A stretch of 64,000 bases of DNA from Sipunculus nudus (taxonomy: Eukaryota; Annelida; Sipuncula; Golfingiida; Sipunculidae): positions 16,816,576-16,880,575 of the forward strand of contig CM049309.1 of the NCBI GenBank assembly GCA_026874595.1. Reading direction: 5' to 3'. Shown here piece after piece: positions 30,001-36,788 of this stretch (its first letter is position 1; each line of letters starts with the position of its first letter). The position numbers and the translations under genes are program-made. The notes beneath the pieces were generated by a model. The model searched no databases and was not told the origin of the DNA. It saw nothing but the letters and a program-made list of their open reading frames with translations.

Positions 30001-33000
30001 CACCGAACGTAGTCTGTTAGCCATATCTCATTTTGAACAAGTTTGTATTTCAATAGGTCTGGAGCCCTCATAGGCACCAATGATCCCTATGAAATCGGGA
30101 AAGCTGCAGTAGGCTGTTGTTGAGTTATCGAGTGCGAAAGAAAATCAGCAATCTGGCTGTGGTGGCCATATTGGAATTCCAACAGGTCTGTGATTCAATA
30201 GGTCTCGTACCCTTAAAGGTACCAATCATCCCTGTGAATTTGGGAAAGCTACAGTAGGTTGTTGTTATCACATGAAAATCATCGATCTGGCTGTGGCGGC
30301 CATATTGGAATTCTGACAGGTCTGTTATTCAATAGGTCAGGAGCCCTCATAGGTACCAACCATCCCTGTAAATTTGGGAAAGCTGCAGCATGTTGTTGTT
30401 GAGTTATCGTGCCCAATAGAAAGTGTCACTAACTGAAGGACGGAAGTACAGAAGGACAGACGGACTTACACGGTGATCACTATAGGGCACTGCTTGTCAT
30501 GCGGGGCCCTAATAATTTGTCTTTTGACTTTCATGTTACAGGCATGGATAAAATACACTGAAGCTATAGCATATGACCTACTGTTCACCTGTGAATACAG
30601 GGAAAGTCTTACTCATGACATTTTTATTTTGGTGATAGTTCCCTTTCATCAAGAAGTAAAATTTCAAACCTTTGCAAAATAAAAGCAAAGTACTGCCTTG
30701 TTATTATATTTCAGTACCTGAGCCTTTTGTATAAGCGCCTCCATTTGAGAAGGTTTATCCTTTGCTTGCTGGGCAGCACTGACAGCCTTGTCAATGGCTG
30801 AGACAGCCTGTGCCAGGTCTCCCTGCTGCAGGTACAGGTCTGCCAAAGTTGAACAGCATTGTGACAGCAAATCTGGGAAACTGTATTTTCTGTAAAAAAA
30901 TAAACAATGTAAACAAACATGGTAAATTATATAACACTGATTGTTCCCATTTTTTAAAATCATAGTGAATCATTATCATCAGAATAAAATCAAGCTATGT
31001 TATTTTTTTGTTGTAGTTTCATAAAATACATGAAACTGTCAGCTTTTAATAATTATTATAATAATGTTAAGGAAGCATCCCTTATGAAACCCCCAATTTG
31101 AAAGTCAATTCAAAAGTTGTCTCAAATGTATATAAGACCCCATAAAGAATATATCGTTTTAAATCTGGCACAGAGTTCATTCTGATGGTATATGCATTTA
31201 TGACATTCACATCAGTTTTTATATGATATTTTAAAATTTTTGAAAAGTTTAAATTTATTAATGGTACACAATTTTAAGCAACCAGTAAAAGAAAAGTTTT
31301 TGTAACTGTTTTTGCTGTGAGCTAGTATCAATCTCCATGTCTACATTTAATTGTTTTTCCTCTATTATGTACAATATTTTATAAAGAATTCCATTTTATC
31401 TATGCATTGGATACATTACAGGGCATTGTGCAACATTTTGTAAGTTACCAGTAAGCCTAATTTATTGTTGTTGGAATAAATATTGTATTTTATGTGTGTG
31501 AAACTTCCTCACTGGGTGAGCTCAACAGATTTCTTCATGAAGTCACAGGCCTGGCTTGGATCTCCTTGACCAGCAAAAACCAAACCTGGAGGAACAGAAA
31601 ATGACAATGTGTTTATACAAAGTATAACTGAATGAAACAGAATCTTAAAACAACAGTACACCTATCCAGAAAATGACAAGCCCATTTTAATATCATAAAG
31701 ATTTCCATAATAATGCCTAAAATTCAAAATGCTCATTTTTCTGAAAATTTGTGAACTACTGGGTACTTGTTACACTCATAATGGAACAAAATGTGTTGAA
31801 AACAATCTAGTTCACCATTAAGATGAAGGGGCAATTTCACGAAATTGTTAGCCCTACTTTGGGTGTATACAAACTACCGGTACATGTATGTCCTGGGTTA
31901 ATTAACACAATCTCCAATTGCCTGTTTGCTGAAAATTCCAGGTTGCCTTGATTGACACCTGAGACTGAGACCTGCATTCAGTTTTTTTCAGCTTGATGAC
32001 TGCTAATCTTTATATGCTGGGCCCTGTGGAATGTACACTCACTGTCAGATAAGAGAACAAGTGGCTCATGGGCCTTGACACTCAGCTGAATTCAAGGAAC
32101 CATGAACAATGGGTAACAATGACTCCTATGCTACTCAACATCATGCATTTTGCCAATAGACCTTAGATATCGGTTACAGTGACCTTGTTCTACACCCAGC
32201 TGCTACCATTTGTGCCCATCTGACTAATAGAGAATAAAAATTATGTTCTTTCACACAGCTTGCAGAATATAGGTCAATGCATTAGTAATTCAGATACTGG
32301 AGCTTTTGTATCATTTTTTTTATTTAGTCTGAGGATACTTAAAATATGGTCTCTAAAGCTCAGAGGATATGGGTAACAGAAACCTAATTTCAGGTTTTCA
32401 AGGATATTTTTCATGGACCTCCCTCAATGTTAAGGTAGAAGATTCTAGGTCCAACTGTTACAATTATTGTGCCCTGTTAAAAGACAACTGCTTCTTTGAA
32501 GGTCTCAAAGAGAGAAAAAATAATGCATAAAAATTTGAAAAAATACAGGTGGTACCACCAGTCTGCAGAAACTAACGAAACACTCCATGCATAGAAAAAA
32601 TCATGACGATCTCTAAAGCTCAGAGGATATGGGTAACAGAAACCTAATTTCAGGTTTCCAAGGAGATTTTTCATAGACCTCCCTGGAGGACAAGTTAGAA
32701 GATTCTAGGTCCAGTGGTTAAGATTTGTGCCCTGTTAACAGCCAGACAGGTGGCGGGCCGGACAGACAGACGAACAACATATAACTATTTATACGTAGCA
32801 GCTCTAAGTGAGAATATTCTCAGGATTCCAATATAGGTATAAATCATTAATAAAATAAGAATAATCAGAATGCACTAAAATACATTCTGCAATAATGTAT
32901 AATATTTCTCATATTATTGCCTGCAGGGTCATATAATGAAACCAAAAGAAGGTTTACAACATAATTTCCCCAACACTTAAAAACAACTTAGAAAATCTGG

Positions 33001-36000
33001 AATTTACAGGAAATTGCATGATATGAAACTTTTGGTCTGGAGATAATATTTCAGATTCAGGGCACTTATGTAAGCAAAATCTGAGACAGATGAGCCTTCC
33101 AGGTTAAGTGCACATACCAAGATTGAGAAGTAGACGAGCTTTCATGGCTGCATATTCTTTCTCCTGGATTTCACCACTTGTCCTCAGTTGGTCTGTCTCC
33201 CCCAGGCTCTGCTGGAAGCATCTCTCAGCCTGTCGCAGAGCTGTCTTTTTTTCTTTTTCAGTAGTGCTACTGTCTCCCATTATAAGATAAGTCCGCCCTG
33301 CAAAAATTATAACACCAATTAATATCAAATAGTTTGTTGATACAATACATTTATATAACTTTGAACAATTTTGAGAACAGTTGAACCAGTAGTTAAGTTT
33401 TACATCTGACAAGTTTTCAGATGCAGCACATTAATTCACACAGGTGAGCATGAAAGGAAAGGGGATAATGAGAAACACTAATTGGATTTTCCCCATGCAG
33501 GACTAGTGCAGAGGCCCATATGAATGGAAGGCACCTGCAGATGCACTTTAAATTATGGAACGACATACACATAAAAAATAAAATTAAGTAACCATTTCAC
33601 TTGTTATGGTGGAATGCAATGTTATAATTTTACACAGCATAAGTTACAAGAATCAGTTTTGTAAGGGTTGATATGATATAAATTTTACCATTTTGCCTTG
33701 GAGGGACTGGGAGGGATGTACCCCGAGACCTTTAGCCTTCACTAAATGAAAGTTTTTTTTTATTTCCAAACATGAAGAAATTATAATCTACTGACAATCA
33801 TTATTACTAAAACTCCTGCACCACTTTAAAAAACAAGAGCACCGCAAACTTAAACAATACGCCCTTCATGTATCTGGTGATGCATGAATTTTAATGAGAA
33901 GGTAATTCAGGAGAGAAGCTCTATTGGTAAATATATATAATGATTTTCATGAAAATCCATAGAATTTCTGGTAATCACCAAGGTGCACCCAAAGTGCAGT
34001 GACCTCTGACCTCATTAAATATGCATGGATTTGCTTGTTAACATTACTGATGAGTTTTATCAAAATCCTTCATAATCTTCCTAAGTTATCGCAGGGTCAC
34101 CACAAAGTAGCCTTGTGACCTGTGACCTTATTAAATAAGTGTGGATGTTGCCCATAATCGAACTCGGTGAGATAATCTGTTGCTAAGTAGTTACAGTAAG
34201 TAATTGGTAAGTAGGTGAGTTTCGTGAAAATCCACCAAAGCTCTGGTAAGCAATCACGGCGACACTACAAGTTAATGGACGGACGGTGGGTATACCATAA
34301 TACCCCCCCTCATATGATGGGCATATTAACAGTCAGGAACTGATTAATGAAATTTGATGGAGCATAAGGTTACATTCCAAGAACAATGCATCAAATTCTG
34401 GAGGTAATATGAGTCAACAGAATAGATCTTTAACTTAAAATGATTTCCCATTTGGTGACCATTCAGGGTTTTTGGTGCTGGCTAAATAAACCAGGATCAC
34501 CTGTGTTTGTGAACTGGGTTGATGAAATGTGGCACTTGGTACACAGAACACAGTAAAGTTATGAGTACAGGAAAGAGAGATCCTGGCGAGGCATCCATGT
34601 AAGGAAGTCATATGGCTACACACATCTAGTATCATTTCTAACTTACCTATAGTTGCATAAGCTCTTTGTACTTCTTTATTGTTTTTTGCTTTCTGGGCCA
34701 GCTCCAGGTGGCATCGCTGGTGCTGCAGGGCTCGATTAAACTCCCCTTGTTCACAGAGACACTCTCCAATCTTCCTATTGGCGATGGCACAGCCGAGTGT
34801 GTCCTCAAAAGCCTCTCCCAGAGACAGCTCCATTTCATGTTCCTTGATGGCATCTTCATACTGACCTAATGAATAAACATAAGATCATATGACCTTAATG
34901 GCATCTTTATACAGATCTTATGGATAAACATATCATGAGACCTTATCTCCATATTTACCTAATAAATAAATATCAGATCATTTGACCTTGATTGCATATT
35001 CATACTGACCTAATGAATAAACATAGAATCATGTGACCTACTGGCAGATGGTATGTGATCTGGCACACATTCCTTGATTTCTATTCATATGGTCTGAAAA
35101 CCAATTATGAGATTTTGAAAATAATTTACTTAAAAAGAAAAAAAAATTTAAGTAGTGAGGATCTTAATTACTTATATAGTGAAAAAGGCAGCCTGCTGTT
35201 CAAGCAAGGTCTCACTGTGACAAACCAGGTTACCTGTTTATAGGAAGATAATTTAATGTGTGACAGGCACATAAGTCTCTAATGTATACTGCTTATATGC
35301 ATGTACGTTATGCATGTATGCCATTCTCTTGCATTTCATTACCTGCTTTTGCATAAAGGTCTCCCAAAGCGTTGCAGACAGTGGCCACCTCCTTCAGATT
35401 TCCTTTCCTTTCAAACTGTCTTTTGTCCTTCTTCAGTCCTGCAGTTCAAAGTATCAAATCATATGCAGTTTATAATGAAAAAATACACCATATAAAAAAT
35501 TCATGGAAAGATAAACTGTGCTTGAGAAATGTAGAAATACAAAGGTTGAACTGAATTATTAAAATTTAATTATTACAATGGTTCTGAACAGTTTACTGCT
35601 CAAAGAGCCACTCTGAATAAACCATGATTGATATTCAATTTAAACTGTCTATCTATACTTGGGTAGTTTTTCCCAAGGTCAAAATATTGCATATTTATAC
35701 TGAGTTCTAACATCTAAAGATCCCCATATCCTTAAAGCAGATTGTCACGGTGACCAGTAAATTTTGAAAATTTGATCAAGATACAATGAAAACTGAGTGA
35801 TATAATACTTGTAATACAACCAAAAAGGTGTTCAATTTGTTTTCAAAAATCTAATTTGAACAGTAAAATAAAGGCCTAAAGGGTTCATAAAAATCTATAA
35901 ATCAATATCTTTCTTCAATATCATAATACCATTGATATGCTTAAATATAAATATTAATATATATATATCTTGCACACAAACCAGATCATTCTTGAATCAA

Positions 36001-36653
36001 TAGAAGATACAACAACGACACTGACTAAACTCACAGCAAAGACATATCTAAAGTTTTAAACTAGAAAAGTAGCCTGGAACTGCAAAACCTAATGTACATT
36101 TACCAGATTTTAGAAACACTTGAAATGTGTCTATACAAGCAATGAGGGATGTGCATCACAGATCAACAACTCCATGGTTGCATCAAAGGTCAGCTCTGTG
36201 GGCCAGAGCAAAGGCCCTTAGGTATACCAATGAATGGCTCTGATCCTAGGCCAGGATAGACTCGTTGCTATATCTCACAATGAGCTGAGCCTAAACCCTC
36301 CACAAATTTCATCAATATCTAGATCTGTTATTTAAACCTCCTAAATGCAATTGCTAACAGACAAACCAACCACCCTATAATCTAAACATAATAAATATAA
36401 TAGGTATAGAAATAATTCTGTACTTAAGTATTTTGTTTGTTTGTTTTAGTGTATAAACATTAGTGTGATGTCAACATGTCCGTCGAACTTCACAGTCGTA
36501 TTGTAGAAATGGTGTTCTGACGATGTCAGACAATACAAATTACAAGCAACAACTTGAACAAAGCACTGCATTACTTCAACTTAGATCAAAGGAAATTGAT
36601 AAAAGGATGACCTCTTGTAACTTACTGGACAATTCTCTTTCGATTTCTGACAT
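1..36653 (-). CDS. TONSL: TONSL (Tonsoku-like), 23 coding exons, 3' end cut by window
   Basis: TONSL pairs with MMS22L in the nucleus. It reads histone H4 unmethylated at K20 on new chromatin and promotes RAD51-dependent repair of stalled forks (established for the human protein). The conceptual protein here has about 1248 residues. TPR-type helical repeats cover roughly 20-430, an acidic linker 434-530, ankyrin repeats 539-650, a Ser-rich/basic disordered region 683-970, a ubiquitin-like segment about 972-1041, and leucine-rich repeats run from about 1068 to the window edge. This is the domain order of vertebrate TONSL (human 1378 aa), so roughly 130 C-terminal residues are missing. All internal borders are GT-AG and all phases agree. 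Exons: 36626-36653, 35343-35438, 34647-34865, 33118-33297, 31513-31585, 30718-30889, 27184-27298, 26182-26321, 24708-24860, 23817-23942, 21946-22159, 20428-20525, 19363-19443, 18126-18362, 15055-15169, 14571-14685, 12147-12950, 10112-10268, 7776-7854, 5525-5674, 4966-5129, 4208-4379, 1-57. Divergent to WDR18. Confidence 0.93.
100..430. repeat. hAT-like interspersed repeat, copy 1
   Basis: Shares GAGGGTTTTxxGGTGGTGCATGCATAAAATAATAAT and the end TGCATTGTTACA with the copies at 19850-20335 and 8985-9860. The terminus GGGGTGTAACAATxCAT (read inward) resembles hAT transposon ends. The family assignment is tentative. Confidence 0.5.
661..2640. repeat. Tandem array with GGTGGCGCCACC palindromes (TONSL intron 22)
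   Basis: Units contain TTATTCTGGGGGGTACTT, CCCATAGCTC, a TTCTAGGTCCAG motif and GTGCCCTGTTAACAG. The first part (to about 1160) repeats at about 160 bp. Later units of about 350 bp add GGTGGCGCCACC and CCATGATCAATATCCATGCA. Short ORFs in it merely reflect the array. Confidence 0.85.
3090..3870. repeat. Probable interspersed repeat in TONSL intron 22
   Basis: Two sub-blocks with AAGGTCATxxCCxCA and CATATCTATGCA motifs, ending each time in a similar AAGGTCA stretch. Looks like decayed repeat units. ORFs here are short and unlike known proteins. Confidence 0.35.
4208..4379 (-). CDS. TONSL: TONSL exon 22 (LRR)
   Basis: Starts [20 protein letters not shown] and ends LTSAFKG. It contains the LRR pattern [13 protein letters not shown] and corresponds to the vertebrate LDLSxNPLGD repeat. 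Acceptor CTCCAG, donor GTTAGT, 57 codons plus 1 nt. Confidence 0.88.
4455..4800 (-). repeat. Cys-rich interspersed repeat, copy 1 (TONSL intron 21)
   Basis: Shares GAAATAAAGTxxAAAAAAGTAAAATTAG, CATGxTGGACATTTGCACACA and CCCATTCTTGTTCT with copies 2 and 3. Minus-strand translation starts [17 protein letters not shown] and ends at a stop after about 40 residues. Confidence 0.7.
4966..5129 (-). CDS. TONSL: TONSL exon 21 (LRR)
   Basis: Begins [20 protein letters not shown] and continues with [16 protein letters not shown], two consecutive leucine-rich repeats. Acceptor TTTTACAG, donor GTAATG. Phase enters at +2 and leaves at 0. Confidence 0.9.
5525..5674 (-). CDS. TONSL: TONSL exon 20 (first LRR)
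   Basis: Encodes [20 protein letters not shown] and ends with SSLRELHLQ, the first clear leucine-rich repeat after the linker. Acceptor TTTTCAG, donor GTATCT. Confidence 0.88.
6345..6630 (-). mobile_element. tRNA-derived SINE (TONSL intron 19)
   Basis: On the minus strand, a tRNA-like head has an A-box-like TGGCATAATGGATAAATCGC and a B-box-like GGGTTTGCGTCCC. A SINE-like body follows to about 6345. Not a functional tRNA: no cloverleaf-closing acceptor stem is visible. Confidence 0.65.
7105..7535. repeat. GTGACCTCTGACCTCATT family, copy (TONSL intron 19)
   Basis: Contains the family signature GTGACCTCTGACxTCATTAAATATGCATGGATTTT and AAAATCCATCAAAGCCCTGGTAA. Internally it repeats the signature at about 130-150 bp steps. 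Confidence 0.75.
7776..7854 (-). CDS. TONSL: TONSL exon 19
   Basis: Encodes [20 protein letters not shown] followed by CKQLRK. It matches the vertebrate segment (evxsWDLPPLxxRY) that links the ubiquitin-like part to the LRRs. Acceptor TTATCAG, donor GTAAGT. Confidence 0.9.
7946..8238. mobile_element. MITE with TAGGCCAAAAA terminal inverted repeats, copy A
   Basis: The left end TAAGGCCAAAAAAAATAAAA and right end TTTTTTTTTTTGGCCTA are inverted repeats. They extend into GGTGTGGTTCTCGGGCAC / GTGCCTGAGAACCATACC. About 293 bp, no coding capacity. Lies 91 bp from TONSL exon 19. Confidence 0.8.
8985..9860. repeat. hAT-like repeat split by a nested repeat
   Basis: The halves 8985-9115 (ATTGATTCAATTATCAATTC...) and about 9640-9860 (ending GATGTATTGTTACACCCC) match one contiguous copy at 19900-20335. 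Between them, about 9130-9600 is a GTGACCTCTGACC family copy with AAAATCCATCAAAGCTCTGG. A later insertion into an older element is the simplest reading. Confidence 0.55.
10112..10268 (-). CDS. TONSL: TONSL exon 18 (ubiquitin-like region)
   Basis: Encodes [20 protein letters not shown] and later [19 protein letters not shown]. This parallels the HSVAWLAEQAAQRYY and LAPQDLIPDVLQSNDEV stretches of human TONSL, the ubiquitin-like fold segment. Acceptor TTTACAG, donor GTCAGT. Confidence 0.92.
10330..10510. repeat. GTGACCTCTGACC family fragment (TONSL intron 17)
   Basis: Contains TGAGTTTCATGAGATTCTATCAGATTTTTG, also seen at 27430, and GGGACCTCTGACCTCATT. It is interrupted by the TA-flanked MITE that starts at 10544. 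Confidence 0.6.
10544..10998. mobile_element. TA-flanked MITE, ends CTGTGGTTG, TTCGCGAGG subterminal motif
   Basis: Left end TA/CTGTGGTTGCCTTTTTGTTC and right end GAAGCCAACCACAG/TA form terminal inverted repeats flanked by TA, as in Tc1/mariner-type elements. Inside are several TTCGCGA motifs and a TATATA palindrome near 10660-10690. About 455 bp, non-autonomous. Confidence 0.75.
11606..12118. repeat. 500-bp interspersed family, copy 1 (TONSL intron 17)
   Basis: Shared landmarks: CACCTATGAAGCAT-like start, GTTTACCA/CATAACAAGGTGTTAAACAGC, TATGCGAGGTxxTGAGTGTGxG, AAGCAAAACTGAACTG, ATGCATAATAxTxxTCCT end. Copies lie at 28706-29225 (same strand) and 41403-41880 (opposite). It ends about 30 bp from the exon 17 donor. 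Confidence 0.75.
12147..12950 (-). CDS. TONSL: TONSL exon 17 (large disordered exon)
   Basis: This is the largest exon: 804 nt, residues about 721-988. It is Ser/Asp-rich and holds short conserved islands: [16 protein letters not shown] (about 767-782, cf. vertebrate SRAAYQAAIRGVGSA), GDDWLIDDL (about 814-822, cf. GDWLELDM) and a basic KRKR cluster at about 826 with KRSKSEKR nearby, which could be a nuclear localisation signal. Its end, [17 protein letters not shown], begins the ubiquitin-like segment. A single uninterrupted frame. Acceptor TTTTGCAG, donor GTATGT. Confidence 0.92.
13024..13165. repeat. 500-bp family, short copy (TONSL intron 16)
   Basis: AAAGGGGCACAATCACCTAT start and the TTACTCCTATATACAAGTGTTA stretch match the first quarter of the 500-bp family. 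Confidence 0.6.
14100..14300. repeat. GACA-rich repeated segment (TONSL intron 16)
   Basis: Two related blocks, each with GGACAxACAGA runs followed by CATAATACAATGTACCATAAAA, at 14130-14190 and 14230-14290. A small tandem duplication with simple-sequence character. Confidence 0.6.
14571..14685 (-). CDS. TONSL: TONSL exon 16 (basic linker)
   Basis: Encodes [20 protein letters not shown] and continues [17 protein letters not shown], a basic low-complexity linker after the ankyrin repeats. A donor 11 nt earlier in the transcript (AAGAAGG/GTCAAA) also exists. Only the later one, CAAAG/GTCAGA, keeps the phase of exon 17. Confidence 0.82.
15055..15169 (-). CDS. TONSL: TONSL exon 15 (after ankyrin repeats)
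   Basis: Encodes [20 protein letters not shown] and later [14 protein letters not shown]. It corresponds to the capping helix after the third ankyrin repeat (human GLSPLETLQQW). Acceptor ACACAG, donor GTACAG. Confidence 0.88.
15288..15725 (-). repeat. Cys-rich interspersed repeat, copy 2 (TONSL intron 14)
   Basis: Longest open copy. A minus-strand frame (15291-15575) reads [20 protein letters not shown] then [22 protein letters not shown] microsatellite lies inside it. Related copies at 4455 and 21345. Confidence 0.7.
16252..16432. mobile_element. TA-flanked MITE, ends CAGTGAAACCTG, copy 1
   Basis: Perfect 12-bp terminal inverted repeats CAGTGAAACCTG...CAGGTTTCACTG flanked by TA. Inside is a repeated AGGTGGTCTTxxxAGACAG motif. 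181 bp. Tc1/mariner-type non-autonomous element by its ends and target site. Confidence 0.85.
18126..18362 (-). CDS. TONSL: TONSL exon 14 (ankyrin repeats 2-3, H4-tail reader)
   Basis: Starts [20 protein letters not shown], then has [20 protein letters not shown] and PLHDACQGG. Residues matching the H4-binding set of human TONSL (my recollection of the published ankyrin-H4 structure) are kept: D573, C575, W577, H581, E582, N585 and D618. Human Y560 is N574 here and E597 is D611. 79 codons, phase 0 at both ends. Its first 52 nt are duplicated in the upstream intron. Confidence 0.95.
18311..18769. repeat. 230-bp tandem duplication spanning TONSL exon 14 acceptor
   Basis: 18311-18540 and 18541-18769 are nearly identical; differences are mainly in the T run and a few single bases. 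The unit includes the first 52 nt of exon 14, its acceptor and about 180 bp of intron. In the upstream copy the exon frame would read 18 conserved residues and then LTLECLLLL and a stop. Confidence 0.95.
19363..19443 (-). CDS. TONSL: TONSL exon 13 (ankyrin repeat 1)
   Basis: Encodes [20 protein letters not shown] and VRTLLQQ, the first ankyrin repeat. E544 aligns with the human H4-contacting E530. 27 codons, phase 0 at both ends. Confidence 0.92.
19850..20335. repeat. hAT-like interspersed repeat, contiguous copy (TONSL intron 12)
   Basis: Full copy of the family seen at 100-430 and, split, at 8985-9860. Ends TTCGATGCATTGTTACACCCCC. Confidence 0.6.
20428..20525 (-). CDS. TONSL: TONSL exon 12 (acidic then basic linker)
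   Basis: An acidic [11 protein letters not shown] run is followed by the basic [16 protein letters not shown] before ankyrin repeat 1, like the acidic stretch and RRKGSKWNRRND of human TONSL. Acceptor TTTTAG, donor GTAATA. Confidence 0.88.
21345..21800 (-). repeat. Cys-rich interspersed repeat, copy 3 (TONSL intron 11)
   Basis: A minus-strand frame (21309-21614) reads [20 protein letters not shown] followed by [15 protein letters not shown]. It aligns without frame change to copy 2. Confidence 0.7.
21946..22159 (-). CDS. TONSL: TONSL exon 11 (acidic linker)
   Basis: A helical start, [13 protein letters not shown], is followed by the Glu/Asp-rich [20 protein letters not shown] and ends [10 protein letters not shown]. 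It matches the vertebrate acidic linker between TPRs and ankyrin repeats. The donor, GTTGGT, is weak, but phase 1 is required by exon 12. Confidence 0.87.
22935..23095. repeat. GACTTGGACTCAAGTC simple-motif repeat
   Basis: Multiple short direct and inverted copies of GGACTTGAGT/ACTCAAGTCC. Related stretches occur at 25370-25450, 25680-25780 and 38600-38700. Confidence 0.65.
23817..23942 (-). CDS. TONSL: TONSL exon 10 (last TPR)
   Basis: Encodes [20 protein letters not shown] and ends [11 protein letters not shown]. Corresponds to the vertebrate KTWLNIALSREEAG repeat. 42 codons, donor GTAAGT. Confidence 0.9.
24415..24540. repeat. GTGACCTCTGACC family fragment (TONSL intron 9)
   Basis: Contains AAAATCCATCAAATTCCAGGTAA and GGTGACCTGATTAAATATGCA. 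Confidence 0.55.
24708..24860 (-). CDS. TONSL: TONSL exon 9 (TPR)
   Basis: Contains [20 protein letters not shown] followed by [13 protein letters not shown], a canonical TPR helix pair (cf. IHVSLATTLGDMKDHHGAV). 51 codons, phase 0 at both ends. Confidence 0.92.
24935..25265. repeat. TCCCCTGAAGATGTCTCCACATGTC repeat (TONSL intron 8)
   Basis: Two tandem copies of a 60-bp block with CCCCTGAAGATGTCTCCACA start the element. It ends in GACAGACAGA and CCCCCGTTCCCT tracts. A related stretch occurs at 55600-55700. Confidence 0.55.
25790..26045. repeat. 500-bp family, partial inverted copy (TONSL intron 8)
   Basis: CAGTTTAGTTTTGxTTTATACAAAAGTTTCCCAGCAAAACCATCCCAGC is the reverse complement of the end of the 11606-12118 copy. 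Confidence 0.7.
26182..26321 (-). CDS. TONSL: TONSL exon 8 (TPR)
   Basis: Reads [20 protein letters not shown] and [20 protein letters not shown]. It joins exon 7 directly (TGT G/TA CAC), which reproduces the vertebrate spacing. Acceptor AATACAG, donor GTCAGT. Confidence 0.87.
27184..27298 (-). CDS. TONSL: TONSL exon 7 (TPR)
   Basis: Encodes [20 protein letters not shown] and later [12 protein letters not shown]. Aligns with human LGDFLAAKRALKKAY and QRAAICQNL. Donor GTGAGT. Confidence 0.9.
27365..28095. repeat. GTGACCTCTGACC family, long copy (TONSL intron 6)
   Basis: Contains several signature blocks, including GTGACCTCTGACCTCATTAAATATGxGTGGATTTT and AAAATCCATCAAAGCCCTGGTAAGTTATTGTGG. Confidence 0.75.
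28706..29225. repeat. 500-bp interspersed family, copy 2 (TONSL intron 6)
   Basis: Clearest full copy: AAAGGGGCCCAATCACCTATGAAGCAT start, and CCATAACAAGGTGTTAAACAGC doubled within a few tens of bases at 29040-29105. Confidence 0.8.
30050..30500. repeat. Tandem repeat of about 140 bp (TONSL intron 6)
   Basis: Three units start CAATAGGTC at about 30051, 30196 and 30330. They share AGGTACCAATCATCCCT, GGGAAAGCTGCAGTAGG and GGCGGCCATATTGGAATTC. A GGACGGAAG-rich tail ends the element. Confidence 0.85.
30718..30889 (-). CDS. TONSL: TONSL exon 6 (TPR)
   Basis: Contains [35 protein letters not shown] and MEALIQKAQ, a typical TPR. 1 nt completes the split codon from exon 5. Acceptor TTTACAG, donor GTACTG. 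Confidence 0.92.
31513..31585 (-). CDS. TONSL: TONSL exon 5 (TPR)
   Basis: Encodes [20 protein letters not shown] followed by ELT. A short exon whose phases (+2 in, 2 out) fit both neighbours. Corresponds to human [20 protein letters not shown]. Confidence 0.87.
32225..32795. repeat. Relative of the 661-2640 array (TONSL intron 4)
   Basis: Shares CAGATACTxGAGCTTTTGTATCA, CTCAGAGGATATGGGTAACAGA (twice), TTCTAGGTCCA, GCAGAAACTxAxGAAACACTCCATG and GGTGGTACCACC with the array in intron 22. Confidence 0.8.
33118..33297 (-). CDS. TONSL: TONSL exon 4 (TPR)
   Basis: Encodes [20 protein letters not shown], then [15 protein letters not shown] and [10 protein letters not shown], matching human AFEKSLAIVDEEL and MRTRLYLNLG. 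Acceptor TTTGCAG, donor GTATGT. Confidence 0.92.
33833..34320. repeat. GTGACCTCTGACC family copy (TONSL intron 3)
   Basis: GTGACCTCTGACCTCATTAAATATGCATGGATTT near 34000. Ends in GGACGGACGGTGGGTATACCATAATAC. Confidence 0.75.
34647..34865 (-). CDS. TONSL: TONSL exon 3 (TPR)
   Basis: Contains [20 protein letters not shown] and [20 protein letters not shown], close to human LGCAVAHRKIGERLAE and ALQHQHQYLELAHSLRN. Its acceptor and first bases have been amplified in tandem in the upstream intron. Donor GTAAGT. Confidence 0.94.
   Translation of the reverse strand, partial: VSMKMPSRNMKWSCLWERLLRTHSAVPSPIGRLESVSVNKGSLIEPCSTSDATWSWPRKQKTIKKYKELMQL
34844..35038. repeat. Four tandem copies of the TONSL exon 3 acceptor
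   Basis: Units at 34844-34894, 34895-34942, 34943-34987 and 34988-35038 (45-51 bp). Each carries a form of GGCATCTTCATACTGACCTA, ATGAATAAACAT and ATCATATGACC. In gene orientation each repeats the branch/pyrimidine region, the AG and about 20 nt of exon start. The fourth copy keeps an intact TTTATTCATTAG/GTCAGTATGAA. Confidence 0.9.
35343..35438 (-). CDS. TONSL: TONSL exon 2 (TPR)
   Basis: Encodes [20 protein letters not shown] and [13 protein letters not shown], matching the human first helices (EEAALCHQLGELLAGHG). Acceptor CTGCAG, donor GTAATG. Confidence 0.9.
36626..36653 (-). CDS. TONSL: TONSL exon 1 with start codon
   Basis: ATG at 36653 reading down gives MSEIERELS, matching the vertebrate N terminus MSLERELRQLS. 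The donor A/GTAAGT leaves 1 nt for exon 2. This similarity decides the start. Confidence 0.87.
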
Positions 36654-36727
36654 CTTCTCACATGGATATAGCTAGAGGTGACAAAATCTACAGGATTATT
36701 GGAGACAGAAGTACATGACATTTCAGA

Positions 36728-36735
36728 TTTCCCGC
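36728..36735 (+). promoter_or_regulatory. E2F-like site TTTCCCGC
   Basis: Exact match to the TTTSSCGC consensus, 75 bp upstream of the TONSL start codon. It fits S-phase expression of a replication-repair gene. Inferred from sequence only. Confidence 0.5.
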
Positions 36736-36746
36736 ATTACGCACAA

Positions 36747-36758
36747 TGCGCATGCGTA
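36747..36758 (+). promoter_or_regulatory. NRF1-like site TGCGCATGCGTA
   Basis: Near-perfect palindromic NRF1 motif (YGCGCAYGCGCR, one mismatch), typical of bidirectional housekeeping promoters. Confidence 0.5.
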
Positions 36759-36780
36759 CTGGTGTTTGGGAAACCACCAT

Positions 36781-36788
36781 TGACGTCA
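36781..36788. promoter_or_regulatory. CRE site TGACGTCA
   Basis: Perfect CREB/ATF palindrome in the divergent intergenic gap. Confidence 0.5.
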
